64,000 nt of DNA from Selenomonas sputigena_A (GCF_051603425.1 NZ_CP194411.1:1984001-2048000), one strand, 5' to 3'. Numbered from the stretch's first letter, positions 35,571 to 45,124 are shown. Notes: generated by a model not told the origin, from the sequence alone. Translations and numbers: made by a program.

Positions 35571-35668
35571 AGGACATATGGTCAGCCGTGACGCAGAGCG
35601 GCAGGAGTTGCTTTCATCGCCGCTTCTGGCGATGGCATCCTCAACGAGTCATGCTGTACATATGTCCT
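35571..35668. promoter_or_regulatory. Structured element in the SpeD-like/nucleosidase divergent gap
   Basis: Outer arms AGGACATATG (35571-35580) and CATATGTCCT (35659-35668) pair perfectly. Inside lie a 7-bp hairpin CATCGCC/GGCGATG (35615-35634) and a GCCG/CGGC hairpin (35585-35602), giving a three-way-junction shape on either strand. The 382-nt gap (35490-35871) has no gene that I can support. The element might be the leader of the SpeD-like gene. I could not match it to a known SAM, SAH or GEMM riboswitch consensus. Confidence 0.4.
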
Positions 35669-35777
35669 CACGCCTTACCCGAAAAGCCAATCGGCCTGCG
35701 CCCTTTGGGTTTGGCCTCTTGGATTTTCACGCTAAAAAACAAGATTTTCGCCTTATACATCATTATAGGTTATTCGG

Positions 35778-35806
35778 TTGACAATGTAAAGGAGGAGGGG
35801 TATAAT
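35778..35806 (+). promoter_or_regulatory. Consensus sigma70-type promoter for the nucleosidase gene
   Basis: TTGACA (35778-35783), 17-nt spacer, TATAAT (35801-35806): a full match at both hexamers. Confidence 0.92.
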
Positions 35807-35871
35807 ATCTCGCATTTATCCGATTGGTTTGCAGGAACAGGCAAAGGGATTTTCATCTGGGGGGATTTGGG

Positions 35872-36666
35872 ATGGGCAGAGGACTTTTGGATAGGGACGG
35901 AAAGGCGTATACCGGGGCTCGCCCCTTGCTGATCCAAGGCGCGATGAAGGTAGAAACAAGCCATATGGTGGAACAGCTCGAAGGGGTGGAGGAATATCGT
36001 CTTGGGCAATGGTATTTCGCTTCGGGCACTTACAAGGGGCTGCCGTTGGCTATTGCACGCACGCAGTGGGGGTTGGCCAATGCGGCGGCCGTGACGGCGC
36101 TCGCCATGGAATTCTTTCAGCCTGTAGCCGTCATCAACCAAGGGACGGCGGGGGCGCATGATCCCGCTTTGAAGAATTTTGATATTGTCGTGGGCAAGGA
36201 AACGGTCAATGAATCGGCATGGAAATCCCTTTACCGCGCTGAGGGCGAGGGTATTGACGGACGCGCCCTGGAAAAGCTTGGCGTCTTTGCCTACGATAAG
36301 GAAGCCGCGCGCTTCACGCAGGAGGTATATCACAAGGCGGATGAAGCCCTTCTGGCTGCGGCGCGCTCCGTTCGGGATGTCTATACGAAGGGACGTGTGA
36401 CGGAGGGCATTATCGGTACAGCGGACAGCTGGAACTGCCAAGTCGATCAGGTTCTTTTCCTGCATGATTTCTATGGATCTGCTGTCGAGGAGATGGAAGG
36501 AGACGCCGTGGCTCAGATTTGCCAGACCTACGATATCCCGTTCCTTACGATTCGCGTCGTCTCGAATACGGTCTTTGCCGGTGATGTGGATTGGGATCTT
36601 GCCGTTGGCGCAGCTTTGCAGGAATATGTGCTTGCCGTCGCCGAGGCATATATGCGGAGTCGTTGA
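35872..36666 (+). CDS. MTA/SAH nucleosidase-like purine nucleoside phosphorylase family protein
   Basis: 264 residues. The fold and motifs are those of 5'-methylthioadenosine/S-adenosylhomocysteine nucleosidase: AVINQGTAGAHD in the phosphate/ribose region, SAVEEMEGDAVAQIC with the substrate-binding Met-Glu, and PFLTIRVVSNTV (normally RxISD, with the catalytic Asp here Asn). ATG 35872 has a GGGGGGAT site. The promoter at 35778 drives it, probably as a single gene. Such enzymes clear by-products of SAM use and polyamine synthesis, which fits the neighbouring SpeD-like gene. The Asp-to-Asn change in VSN leaves activity and exact substrate open. Confidence 0.8.
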   Translation: MGRGLLDRDGKAYTGARPLLIQGAMKVETSHMVEQLEGVEEYRLGQWYFASGTYKGLPLAIARTQWGLANAAAVTALAMEFFQPVAVINQGTAGAHDPALKNFDIVVGKETVNESAWKSLYRAEGEGIDGRALEKLGVFAYDKEAARFTQEVYHKADEALLAAARSVRDVYTKGRVTEGIIGTADSWNCQVDQVLFLHDFYGSAVEEMEGDAVAQICQTYDIPFLTIRVVSNTVFAGDVDWDLAVGAALQEYVLAVAEAYMRSR

Positions 36667-36782
36667 AGGATTTCGTCCAAATGTGAAGAAGTTTCCAAGA
36701 AGACACCGGTACGTTCTGATTCCAGAGGACGGACGGGGAATTTGCCTGGCGCGAAGCCGGGAAGATCTAGGGAGGGTTTGCC

Positions 36783-39700
36783 GTGAAGAAGATTCCTTTC
36801 GCCCATCTGCATGTTCATACCTGCTACAGTCTTCTTGACGGCGCTTCCCGCATCCCCGATCTTATTGCGCGGACAAAGGAATTGGGGATGGATTCCATCG
36901 CGATCACGGATCATGGCGCGATGTACGGGGTCATTGATTTTTATAAAGAGGCGAAGAAACAGGGAATACACCCTATTATCGGCTGTGAGATGTATCTTGC
37001 GCCTGAATCGCGCTTTGATCGAACTGAAGTGCGCGGTACGCGTTATTACCATTTGATTTTGCTTGCCGAGAACAACGAGGGCTACCGAAGTTTGGTGAAA
37101 CTCGTTTCGCTGGCCAATACCGAGGGCATGTACTATAAACCTCGCGTCGACAAGGAGCTTCTGCGCAAGTACCATAAGGGGTTGATTTGCCTCAGCGCCT
37201 GCGTTGCCGGAGAAATCCCGCAGGCCGTGCTGCGCGGGGAAACGGAACGCGCGGAAAAGTTGGTGGCAGAATACATCGATATTTTCGGCAGGGATAATTT
37301 CTTCCTCGAGATCCAGAACCACGGCCTCCCTGATGAAAAAAAGGCATTTGAAGGCGTTATCGAGCTTGCCGAGAAGTTTGGCGTCGGTCTCGCTGCAACG
37401 AATGATATCCACTATGTGCGGCAGGAGGATACAAAGGCGCATGACGTGCTTCTCGCCATACAGACCGGCAAGGGGATCGACGACCCGACGCGTATGCGTT
37501 ATGCTGAGGGTGAGTTTTATATGCGTTCGCCCGAGGAGATGGCAGGGCTTTTTTCTGCACATCCCGAGGCGTTGGCCAATACGCAGAAAATCGCCGAGCG
37601 CTGCCAGGTTGACTTTGCGTTCGGTCACCTTCATCTGCCGCGCTTTCCTCTGCCCGATGGCATGACGGATGCGGCCTATCTGCAAAAGCTCTGCGAGGAA
37701 AATCTGCCGCGCCGCTATGGGGAGATTACGCCGACCATTCGGGAAAGGCTGGCCTATGAGCTGGAAATCATCCATCGCATGGGCTATGACAGCTATTTCC
37801 TCATCGTCTGGGATTTTATCAATTATGCGCGCAGCCAGGGAATCGCCGTAGGGCCGGGGCGCGGTTCGGCGGCGGGGAGCATCGTTGCCTATCTGCTCGG
37901 CATTACGAATCTGGATCCTTTGAAGTATGAGCTGCTCTTCGAGCGCTTCCTGAACCCGGAGCGCGTGACCATGCCGGATATCGATATCGACTTTTGCTAC
38001 ATCCGGCGCGAGGAGGTCATCGATTATGTGAAGCGCCGCTATGGTGACGATCATGTGGCGCAGATCATCACTTTTGGCACGATGGCGGCGAAGGGAGCGA
38101 TTCGCGATGTGGGACGCGCCTTGGAAATGACGTATGCGAGCGTCGACCGTGTGGCGAAGGCCGTGCCTTCGGAGCTGGGCATTACGCTCGACAAGGCGCT
38201 CGCCGATTCGCAGGATTTTCGCCGTATTTACGAGGAGAGCGAGGAGACGAAGCGGCTTATCGATTTTGCACGCGACCTCGAAGGCTTGCCGCGTCACTCA
38301 TCAACCCATGCGGCAGGCGTCGTGATTGCGCGCAACCCCCTGACAGATTATGTGCCTGTGCAGGTTTCGGACGGTACGCTTGTGACGGAGTTCGATAAGG
38401 ATCATGTGGAAGAGCTCGGCCTTCTGAAGATGGATTTCCTCGGTCTGCGCACCCTGACTGTTATCGCCGATGCGATTGCGAATATCCGCAGGAGCAGGGG
38501 AGTCGAGGTGGATATCGACAGGATTCCCCTGGAGGATGAAAAGACGGCGGAAATGCTTTGTGAGGGTCATACGGGTGCAGTATTCCAGATGGAATCGGCA
38601 GGCATGACAAATCTCGTAAAGGATCTGCAGCCGAAAAACTTCCAGGATCTCATTCCGACGGTGGCGCTTTATCGTCCGGGGCCCCTGGGCAGCGGCATGG
38701 TGACGGATTTCATCGCGGGACGTCACGGGAAAAAGGCAGTGACCTATCTGCATCCGCTGCTGGAGCCGATCCTGCGGGAAACATTCGGCGTCGTGCTCTA
38801 TCAGGAGCAAGTCATGCAGGTGGTGCAGGTGCTTGCGAATTTCACTCTCGGACAGGCTGATATTTTGCGCCGCGCGATGGGCAAGAAGAAGCACGAGGTG
38901 CTGATGTCGCAGCGCGAGGCATATATGAAAGGCACGGAGGCGAACGGCATCGATCCGGCGCTGGCGGGGAAGATTTTTGATCTGCTGACGCATTTTGCGG
39001 ATTATGGATTCAACAAGTCGCACAGCGCGGCCTATGCGCTTGTGGCTTGGCAGACGGCATATCTCAAGGCGCATTATCCGCAGGAATTCATGGCGGCAAT
39101 GCTCACGAGCATCATGGATACAAATGACAAGGTAAGCGTTTATATCGATCTTTGCCGCCGCATGGGCATAGAGATTCTGCCGCCTGACGTCAATGCGAGC
39201 GAGGCCGCTTTCAGCGTCGACGGAACGGCGATACGCTTCGGGCTTGCCGCTGTACGAAACGTTGGCGAGGCGGCGATCAAAAGCCTTGCGGCAGTGAGGG
39301 AAAAAGACGGCCCCTTCACCTCCCTGCTTGATTTCTGCACACGCGTCGATACGCGTACGGCCAACAAACGCGTGCTCGAGAGTCTCATAAAATGCGGTGC
39401 TTTCGATTCGCTCGGTGCACGCCGCACACAGCTTCTCGCCGTTCTCGAGCGTGCTATGGATGTGGCGGCGCAGAAGCAGCGCGATGAGGCGAATGGGCAG
39501 ATCGGTCTTTTCGGGGAGACGGAAATGCAGGAGTCCGATGAACTCGTTCTTCCCGATGTTCCCGAGGCCGAAATGGGGCAAAGGCTCGCGTGGGAAAAGG
39601 AGAACACAGGGTTTTTCATCACCGGGCATCCGCTTGACAGCCACGGGGACAAGATTAAGAATCTCGTTCCCATTGCCGATATCCTCGAAGGAAAGAAGCA

Positions 39701-40178
39701 AGAGCGGCAGCTCGTGCGCATCGGCGGTCTTGTTTCCTCGGCAAAACGCATCGCGACGAAGAAGGGCGACACGATGTGCTTTTTGGAGCTTGAGGATTAC
39801 ACACACTCGATCGAGGTTGTCGTATTTCCTTCGGTATTCTACCAAAATGTGAACTTGCTCCTGCCTGACAAGGCTCTCGTCGTGCAGGGGCGCGTGAACT
39901 TCACGGACGACGGCGTCAAGGTGCTTGCCGATACGTTCGTTTCTTTGGAAGAATATCGGCAGGATTACTATATCTCTCTGGCAGCCGACAAGGACGACGA
40001 AACGACGCTCCAAAAGCTCTATGACATCCTTGCCGCTCATCCGGGCGAGCACTGCGTTTTTCTGCAGCGGCAGGGGCGTTGGCAAAAAGTGGGGCAAACG
40101 CATCGGATTGACGATTCGCCCGAGGTTTCCCGTGAGATTGAGGCGCTGCTCGGCACAGGCTCGGTGCGGCAAAGATAG
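36783..40178 (+). CDS. dnaE: DNA polymerase III subunit alpha
   Basis: 1131 residues. The N-terminal PHP domain begins HLHVHTCYSLLDG. The polymerase core has GPGRGSAAGSIVAYLLGIT, the catalytic PDIDIDF (about residues 397-403) and, later, FGVVLYQEQVMQ. A helix-hairpin-helix region and an OB fold close the protein. DnaE makes the DNA chain at the replication fork; in Firmicutes it usually works beside PolC. GTG 36783 follows AGGGAGGG by 6 nt. It heads a run of co-directional genes up to plsC. Confidence 0.97.
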   Translation: MKKIPFAHLHVHTCYSLLDGASRIPDLIARTKELGMDSIAITDHGAMYGVIDFYKEAKKQGIHPIIGCEMYLAPESRFDRTEVRGTRYYHLILLAENNEGYRSLVKLVSLANTEGMYYKPRVDKELLRKYHKGLICLSACVAGEIPQAVLRGETERAEKLVAEYIDIFGRDNFFLEIQNHGLPDEKKAFEGVIELAEKFGVGLAATNDIHYVRQEDTKAHDVLLAIQTGKGIDDPTRMRYAEGEFYMRSPEEMAGLFSAHPEALANTQKIAERCQVDFAFGHLHLPRFPLPDGMTDAAYLQKLCEENLPRRYGEITPTIRERLAYELEIIHRMGYDSYFLIVWDFINYARSQGIAVGPGRGSAAGSIVAYLLGITNLDPLKYELLFERFLNPERVTMPDIDIDFCYIRREEVIDYVKRRYGDDHVAQIITFGTMAAKGAIRDVGRALEMTYASVDRVAKAVPSELGITLDKALADSQDFRRIYEESEETKRLIDFARDLEGLPRHSSTHAAGVVIARNPLTDYVPVQVSDGTLVTEFDKDHVEELGLLKMDFLGLRTLTVIADAIANIRRSRGVEVDIDRIPLEDEKTAEMLCEGHTGAVFQMESAGMTNLVKDLQPKNFQDLIPTVALYRPGPLGSGMVTDFIAGRHGKKAVTYLHPLLEPILRETFGVVLYQEQVMQVVQVLANFTLGQADILRRAMGKKKHEVLMSQREAYMKGTEANGIDPALAGKIFDLLTHFADYGFNKSHSAAYALVAWQTAYLKAHYPQEFMAAMLTSIMDTNDKVSVYIDLCRRMGIEILPPDVNASEAAFSVDGTAIRFGLAAVRNVGEAAIKSLAAVREKDGPFTSLLDFCTRVDTRTANKRVLESLIKCGAFDSLGARRTQLLAVLERAMDVAAQKQRDEANGQIGLFGETEMQESDELVLPDVPEAEMGQRLAWEKENTGFFITGHPLDSHGDKIKNLVPIADILEGKKQERQLVRIGGLVSSAKRIATKKGDTMCFLELEDYTHSIEVVVFPSVFYQNVNLLLPDKALVVQGRVNFTDDGVKVLADTFVSLEEYRQDYYISLAADKDDETTLQKLYDILAAHPGEHCVFLQRQGRWQKVGQTHRIDDSPEVSREIEALLGTGSVRQR

Positions 40179-40201
40179 CGCACCGGAGGAGGAGAATTTT
40201 G

Positions 40202-40393
40202 ATGTGGACATCCATTTTTGTGGCCAGCACGAAAGAGCAGGCGGACAAAATTTGTGAGAGGCTGGAGGCAGAGGGAATCCTGACGAACCGCAAGTCCGTC
40301 GGGGGTCCGAGAAAAGGGAATTTCGAGATACGCGTGCTCGAATCCGAGGTCGAGGAGGCACGTGATATTGTCTGCAATGCGCCAAACCGATAA
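40202..40393 (+). CDS. Small DUF2007-like protein
   Basis: 63 residues from ATG 40202, preceded by GGAGGAGGAG. The start WTSIFVASTKEQADKICERL is that of DUF2007-type proteins, short beta-alpha-beta folds sometimes called putative signal-transducing proteins; the function is unknown. It lies between dnaE and the pseudouridine synthase gene, with short gaps on each side, so it is co-transcribed with them. Confidence 0.7.
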   Translation: MWTSIFVASTKEQADKICERLEAEGILTNRKSVGGPRKGNFEIRVLESEVEEARDIVCNAPNR

Positions 40394-40424
40394 GGATCAT
40401 TTGTTTATGGGGCAGGGGTGACGT

Positions 40425-41153
40425 ATGGAGGAAAGACTGCAAAAAATCATCAGCCGTGTGGGCGTGGCCTCGCGCCGCAAGGCGGAAGAGCTTATTGCGG
40501 CGGGACGCGTGACGGTGGACGGCGCGGTCGTGCGCGAGGCGGGAACGAAAGCCGATGCCGCTAAGTCCCGCATTTGTGTTGATGGCAAGCCTCTGCCCGA
40601 GGAAAAGCGCCGCGTATATTTTCTGTTGAACAAACCCAAGGGGTATGTTTCGACGGTTGCCGATGAGAGAGGCCGCCGCACGGTGCTCGATTTGCTGCCG
40701 GAAAACAGGGAACGGGTTTATCCTGTGGGGCGGCTTGATCAGAATACGGAGGGGCTCCTGCTTTTGACGAACGACGGAGCACTGACACATGCCTTGCTTC
40801 ATCCGCGGTTTCTCGTGTATAAGACGTACCGGGCGAAGGTGGCAGGGGAGCTCACGCCCGAACGGCTCAAAAAACTGCGGGGCGGTCTTGCGCTGGAGGA
40901 TGGCATAACGGCGCCGGCGGAAGTTCGCGTCTATGGCATGACGGAGAAGGGGCTGACGGATGTCGAGATCACGCTGCACGAGGGAAGGAATCGGCAGGTG
41001 AGACGCATGTTCGAGGCCGTGGGCTGCGATGTGCGCACCTTGAAGCGCACGCGTTTTGCCCAGCTGACGCTTGCGGGTCTGAAGCGCGGTTCTTACCGCA
41101 TGCTGACGCAGGCGGAGGTTGCCGCGCTCTACCGCTTGGTGGACGGCCGATGA
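40425..41153 (+). CDS. rRNA pseudouridine synthase, RsuA/RluB family
   Basis: 242 residues. An N-terminal S4 RNA-binding domain (LQKIISRVGVASRRKAEELI) is followed by the catalytic domain with GRLDQNTEGLLLLTNDG, where the Asp is the nucleophile, and with EGRNRQVRRMFEAVG near the end. Such enzymes isomerise uridines in 23S (RluB) or 16S (RsuA) rRNA. In Firmicutes this type is usually RluB, but the sequence alone does not settle it. ATG 40425 follows a weak GGGG-rich site. The stop overlaps the next gene by 4 nt (ATGA). Confidence 0.92.
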   Translation: MEERLQKIISRVGVASRRKAEELIAAGRVTVDGAVVREAGTKADAAKSRICVDGKPLPEEKRRVYFLLNKPKGYVSTVADERGRRTVLDLLPENRERVYPVGRLDQNTEGLLLLTNDGALTHALLHPRFLVYKTYRAKVAGELTPERLKKLRGGLALEDGITAPAEVRVYGMTEKGLTDVEITLHEGRNRQVRRMFEAVGCDVRTLKRTRFAQLTLAGLKRGSYRMLTQAEVAALYRLVDGR

Positions 41154-42397
41154 GCGGGCGGCATGTCATCGTCGTCGGCGGTGGCCCGGCAGGATTTATG
41201 GCGGCGGCGAAGGCGGCTGAGGAAGGCGCCTCTGTCCTGCTGCTTGAGAAGATGAAGAAGCTGGGCAGAAAGATGATGATTACGGGAAAGGGACGCTGCA
41301 ATATCACGAATGCGGCCCCGATTCCTGAGCTTGTCCGAAATATACCGGGCAACGGTTCGTTTCTTTACAGTGCCCTTCATGCCTTTGACAATGAGGCTGT
41401 GCGTGATTTTTTTGCAGCGCGCGGCGTGGAAACGAAGGTTGAGCGCGGCGGACGCGTGTTTCCGCAAAGCGATCGCGCAGCCGATGCCGTCGATGCGCTC
41501 GTCACATACCTCCATGAGCTCGGCGTGAAGATCAAGACGGAAGCGCCTGCAGCAGACATCCTTGTGGAGGAGGGACGGGCGGCGGGCGTTGTGCTTGTGG
41601 GAGGGGCAAAGCTGCGAGCCGATGCTGTCGTGCTCGCTGTCGGCGGCGCGTCCTATCCGGCTACGGGATCTACGGGTGACGGCTATGGGATGGCGCGCCG
41701 TCTTGGGCACACGGTGACGCAGATTTTGCCGTCGCTCGTTCCGCTCGTCGTGGAGGAGGATTGGGTGAAGGAGGCGCAGGGGCTTTCTTTGCGCAATGTA
41801 CGATGCACCCTGCTTGCTGACGGAAAGAAATGCGCGGATGCGTTCGGTGAGATGATGTTCACTCATTTCGGCGTGACGGGGCCCATCATACTTTCGTTGA
41901 GCCGCATGGCGGCGCAGGCGCTTGCAGAGGGAAGTTTCGTCGAGCTCGAATTGGATCTGAAGCCTGCGCTTGCGCCTGAGATTTTCGCGGCGCGCGTGCA
42001 GCGTGATTTTGAAAAATACCAACGCAAGGTTTTGAAAAATGCCATGCACGATCTTTTGCCGGGAAAGCTCATCGCGCCTGTGCTCGATGCAGCTTACCTT
42101 GAGGTGGAAAAACCGGTGCATCAGGTGACGCGCGAGGAGCGCCTCCGTCTCACAGAGACAATCCGGCATCTCATGCTCACCGTCACAAAAACGCGTCCGC
42201 TGGCCGAGGCCATTGTTACGGCAGGCGGCATCGCGACGCGCGAAATCGAGCCGAAAACGATGCAGTCAAAACTTTTGCCGGGGCTTTATTTCGCAGGGGA
42301 GGTCGTTGACGTCGACGGCTTTACGGGCGGCTACAACCTGCAGGCAGCCTTTTCCATGGGCGCTGCGGCAGGGCGCTGGAGCGCACGGAAGGCATAG
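41150..42397 (+). CDS. BaiN/HI0933-family flavoprotein (NAD(P)/FAD-dependent oxidoreductase)
   Basis: 415 residues. The FAD-binding dinucleotide fold opens with VVGGGPAGFMAAAKAAE, followed by the family hallmark MMITGKGRCNITN. Later comes a GGASYPATGSTGDGY segment and, near the end, GLYFAGEVVDVDGFTGGYNLQAAFS. These proteins are widely conserved and only one branch (BaiN) has a described role in bile-acid reduction, so the substrate here is unknown. It is translationally coupled to the pseudouridine synthase through a 4-nt overlap. Confidence 0.92.
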   Translation: MSGRHVIVVGGGPAGFMAAAKAAEEGASVLLLEKMKKLGRKMMITGKGRCNITNAAPIPELVRNIPGNGSFLYSALHAFDNEAVRDFFAARGVETKVERGGRVFPQSDRAADAVDALVTYLHELGVKIKTEAPAADILVEEGRAAGVVLVGGAKLRADAVVLAVGGASYPATGSTGDGYGMARRLGHTVTQILPSLVPLVVEEDWVKEAQGLSLRNVRCTLLADGKKCADAFGEMMFTHFGVTGPIILSLSRMAAQALAEGSFVELELDLKPALAPEIFAARVQRDFEKYQRKVLKNAMHDLLPGKLIAPVLDAAYLEVEKPVHQVTREERLRLTETIRHLMLTVTKTRPLAEAIVTAGGIATREIEPKTMQSKLLPGLYFAGEVVDVDGFTGGYNLQAAFSMGAAAGRWSARKA

Positions 42398-42506
42398 GGA
42401 GGATCCTTGGACGGAAATGGCGGCCGAGGCTTTCTATGGACAGGAATCCCCGGTGTTCTTCCCGGAGCTAAAGGTATTCTATATTTAGAGAAGGGGGCGG
42501 CATATT

Positions 42507-43811
42507 TTGACGAAAGAGAAGAAGATTCGACCGGCAGCTAAAGGTCTGACAGGTGCGATACGGATACCGGGCGACAAGTCCATTTCACATCGCAGCGTGA
42601 TGTTTTCTTCCATAGCGAAGGGAACCGTGCGCATAAAGAATTTTCTCAAGGCGGCCGACTGCCTTTCGACGGCTGTCTGTATGAGATCCCTCGGGGCGGA
42701 GAATATGTTTCAGGAGGACGGCGTGCTTTGCGTGAAAGGCGTTGGGTTGCGCGGGCTGAAGGAGCCTGCGTGCATCCTTGATGCAGGAAATTCGGGCACG
42801 ACGTTGCGGCTCCTCATGGGGATTTTGGGGGCACAGCCGTTCTTTTCGGTCTTTACGGGCGATGCTTCGCTCTTGCGCCGTCCCATGGGACGCATTGTCG
42901 AACCGCTTTCGCGCATGGGGGCGAGGATCTGCGGCAGGGCGGGCGGCCGAAATCTTCCTCTGGCAGTTTTGCCGCATGAGGGGCATCTTGCCGCCATGCA
43001 TTATGAGAGCCCTGTTGCAAGCGCTCAGGTAAAGTCGGCAATCCTTCTTGCGGGGCTTTATGCGGATGGGGAAACGACGGTATGGGAACCGGCGCTTTCA
43101 CGCGACCATACGGAGAAGATGCTCGGTGCTTTCGGGGCGAAACTCAGGCGTTCGGGCACAACCGCTGCGATCGAGCCGGCAGAGGAGCTTTATGCGCCGG
43201 AAGAGATCGTTGTGCCCGGCGATATCAGCTCGGCGGCGTATTGGCTTGTTGCCGCTTCATTGATTGAAGGCAGTGACATTCTTCTGCAGGACGTCGGCCT
43301 CAATGCGACGCGTACGGGCATCATCGATGTTCTGCGCGACATGGGGGCGAGACTGGAGATTGGAAACGAGCGTGAGAGCGGCGGTGAGGCGCTGGCCGAC
43401 ATCCGCGTGCGCGCGGCGCATCTTCGAGGCGTTTCTTTCGGCGGTGCAATCATACCGCGCCTTATCGATGAAATACCGGTTCTTGCCGTGGCGGCGCTCT
43501 TTGCTGAAGGCGATACCGTCATCTCCGATGCTGCGGAGCTGCGCGTGAAGGAAACGGATCGCCTGCAGGCTGTGACCGATGAATTGAACCGTCTGGCGCC
43601 GGGCGCTGTCGAGGCGACGGAAGACGGCATGATCATCCACGGCGGCAGAGATGTTTCTCCTGCCGCCTGCCATACATACGACGATCATCGTATGGCGATG
43701 TCCCTCGCTGTTGCCGGGGCGGCAGGAGCGGGACTGACGCTCGATGCGCCGGAATGTGTCGATATATCGTATCCGTCTTTTTATAATACTTTGGAAGGGC
43801 TTATGCAATAA
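42507..43811 (+). CDS. aroA: 3-phosphoshikimate 1-carboxyvinyltransferase (EPSP synthase)
   Basis: 434 residues. AroA joins phosphoenolpyruvate to shikimate-3-phosphate in the pathway to chorismate and aromatic amino acids. Seen are PGDKSISHRSVM near the start, LDAGNSGTTLRLLMG near residue 90, a late SFGGAIIPRLIDEIPVL and KETDRLQAV. The segment LDAGNSGTTLR, with Ala-free Gly at the usual site, and overall spacing resemble class II enzymes. Start TTG 42507 follows an AGAAGGGGG site; no ATG is placed better. A 109-nt gap separates it from the flavoprotein gene, with no clear promoter seen. Confidence 0.96.
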   Translation: MTKEKKIRPAAKGLTGAIRIPGDKSISHRSVMFSSIAKGTVRIKNFLKAADCLSTAVCMRSLGAENMFQEDGVLCVKGVGLRGLKEPACILDAGNSGTTLRLLMGILGAQPFFSVFTGDASLLRRPMGRIVEPLSRMGARICGRAGGRNLPLAVLPHEGHLAAMHYESPVASAQVKSAILLAGLYADGETTVWEPALSRDHTEKMLGAFGAKLRRSGTTAAIEPAEELYAPEEIVVPGDISSAAYWLVAASLIEGSDILLQDVGLNATRTGIIDVLRDMGARLEIGNERESGGEALADIRVRAAHLRGVSFGGAIIPRLIDEIPVLAVAALFAEGDTVISDAAELRVKETDRLQAVTDELNRLAPGAVEATEDGMIIHGGRDVSPAACHTYDDHRMAMSLAVAGAAGAGLTLDAPECVDISYPSFYNTLEGLMQ

Positions 43812-43847
43812 ATTCCCGGGAATCCGTCAGGCAAGGAGAGGAAAACG

Positions 43848-44510
43848 ATGGCAAAGAAACTCGTGGTGGCAATCGACGGGCCGGCAGGCGCCGGCAAAAG
43901 CACAGTTGCCCAACTTGCAGCGAAGAAGCTGGGCTACACCTATATCGACACGGGCGCTATGTACCGTGCTGTTGCGTGGAAAACGCTCAAGGCAGGAGAA
44001 CCCGTCACCGATGAAAAGATTTTGGCGACTGTCAAGGATATCAAGGTTGCCCTGCGCTATGAGGCAGGAATGACAAAAGTTTTTGTCGACGGCGAGGAGG
44101 TCACGGATGAAATCCGGACGCCTGCCGTCAGTGCCGTTGTTTCCCAGGTGGCGCGTCTCGGACCCGTGCGGGAAAAAATGGTGGAACAGCAGCGTGAGAT
44201 GGCCGCTGCAGGCGGCGTGCTCATGGACGGGAGGGATATTGCGACGCATGTCCTGCCCGCTGCCGACGTGAAGATTTTCCTCACGGCCTCCTTGGAAGAG
44301 CGCGCCGGAAGGCGGTGGAAGGAAATGAAGGAAAAGGGCTATGCTATGACGCTGGAAGAGCTCCGGGCAGATATCGCACGGCGCGACAAAGCGGACAGCG
44401 AGCGTGAGATATCGCCGCTGGTGCAGGCGGAGGATGCAGAACTGCTCGATACGACGGGCATGAGCATCGAAGAAGTTGTCGATGCCATTACAGGGCGGTG
44501 CAGGGTATGA
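43848..44510 (+). CDS. cmk: Cytidylate kinase
   Basis: 220 residues. Cmk phosphorylates CMP and dCMP. The P-loop IDGPAGAGKSTVAQ starts at about residue 7, followed by YIDTGAMYRAV and, in the middle, MDGRDIATHVLP, all family signatures. ATG 43848 follows AAGGAGAGG. It comes 36 nt after aroA and overlaps plsC by 4 nt, an arrangement (aroA-cmk-plsC) often seen in Firmicutes. Confidence 0.96.
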   Translation: MAKKLVVAIDGPAGAGKSTVAQLAAKKLGYTYIDTGAMYRAVAWKTLKAGEPVTDEKILATVKDIKVALRYEAGMTKVFVDGEEVTDEIRTPAVSAVVSQVARLGPVREKMVEQQREMAAAGGVLMDGRDIATHVLPAADVKIFLTASLEERAGRRWKEMKEKGYAMTLEELRADIARRDKADSEREISPLVQAEDAELLDTTGMSIEEVVDAITGRCRV

Positions 44511-45112
44511 TTTACGGTATATTAAAAATGATGTTTGCGCTGATTTTCAAGATTTTCTTTCGCGCGCAAATCAAGGGGAAGGAAAACCTGCCCAAGGAAG
44601 GTGCCGTGATTCTTGCAGCCAACCATATGAGCAACTGGGATCCGCCCCTTCTCGCGACATTTCTGCCGCGTCCTGTCAGTTACATGGCAAAGCAGGAGCT
44701 TTTTGTCAACGCTGTTTTGCGCTTCATCCTCGTGCGCTGCCATTCTTTTCCCGTGAAGCGGGGCGCAGCAGACAGAGGGGCGATCAAGGCGGCTGTGGCC
44801 GAATTGAAAAACGGCAGCTGTCTGGGACTTTTCCCGCAAGGCACGCGCAGCCGACACGGGGAAAAACGAAAGGCGGAGCCGGGGGTTGCCTTGCTCGCCT
44901 CCATGGGCAAGGCGCCCGTAGTTCCTGCCGCCATCATCGGCACCGACAAGGTTTTTGCCAAGGGGGGATTTTTCCCCCAGCTGCGCGTCATTTATGGAAA
45001 ACCGCTTCATTTCCAAGCGGAACGTCAGGACAAGCAGGCCTTGCAGGATTTCGCGCAAAAAATCATGGACGAGATCTACCGTATGATAGAGAAAGAAAAG
45101 GCTTCCGCGTAA
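44507..45112 (+). CDS. plsC: 1-acyl-sn-glycerol-3-phosphate acyltransferase
   Basis: 201 residues. The acyltransferase motif H-x4-D is present in NHMSNWDP and the phosphate-binding part in LGLFPQGTRSR. PlsC adds the second acyl chain in phosphatidic acid synthesis at the inner membrane. The N-terminus (MIYGILKMMFALIFKIFF) is a membrane anchor. ATG 44507 overlaps the cmk stop (ATGA); a GTG 9 nt further up is less likely. A terminator overlaps the stop codon region. Confidence 0.93.
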   Translation: MIYGILKMMFALIFKIFFRAQIKGKENLPKEGAVILAANHMSNWDPPLLATFLPRPVSYMAKQELFVNAVLRFILVRCHSFPVKRGAADRGAIKAAVAELKNGSCLGLFPQGTRSRHGEKRKAEPGVALLASMGKAPVVPAAIIGTDKVFAKGGFFPQLRVIYGKPLHFQAERQDKQALQDFAQKIMDEIYRMIEKEKASA

Positions 45113-45124
45113 GGGAGCCTTTTC
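45095..45124 (+). terminator. Intrinsic terminator overlapping the plsC stop
   Basis: 9-bp stem GAAAAGGCT/AGCCTTTTC with a 12-nt loop containing the TAA. The T-run is in the 3' arm. Confidence 0.7.

Noticed and set aside
35571..35668. c-di-GMP (GEMM), SAM or SAH riboswitch
   Set aside because: A GTGACGCA stretch recalls GEMM, but the two-hairpin receptor layout and other conserved blocks are missing on both strands; SAM-I and SAH core motifs are absent too.
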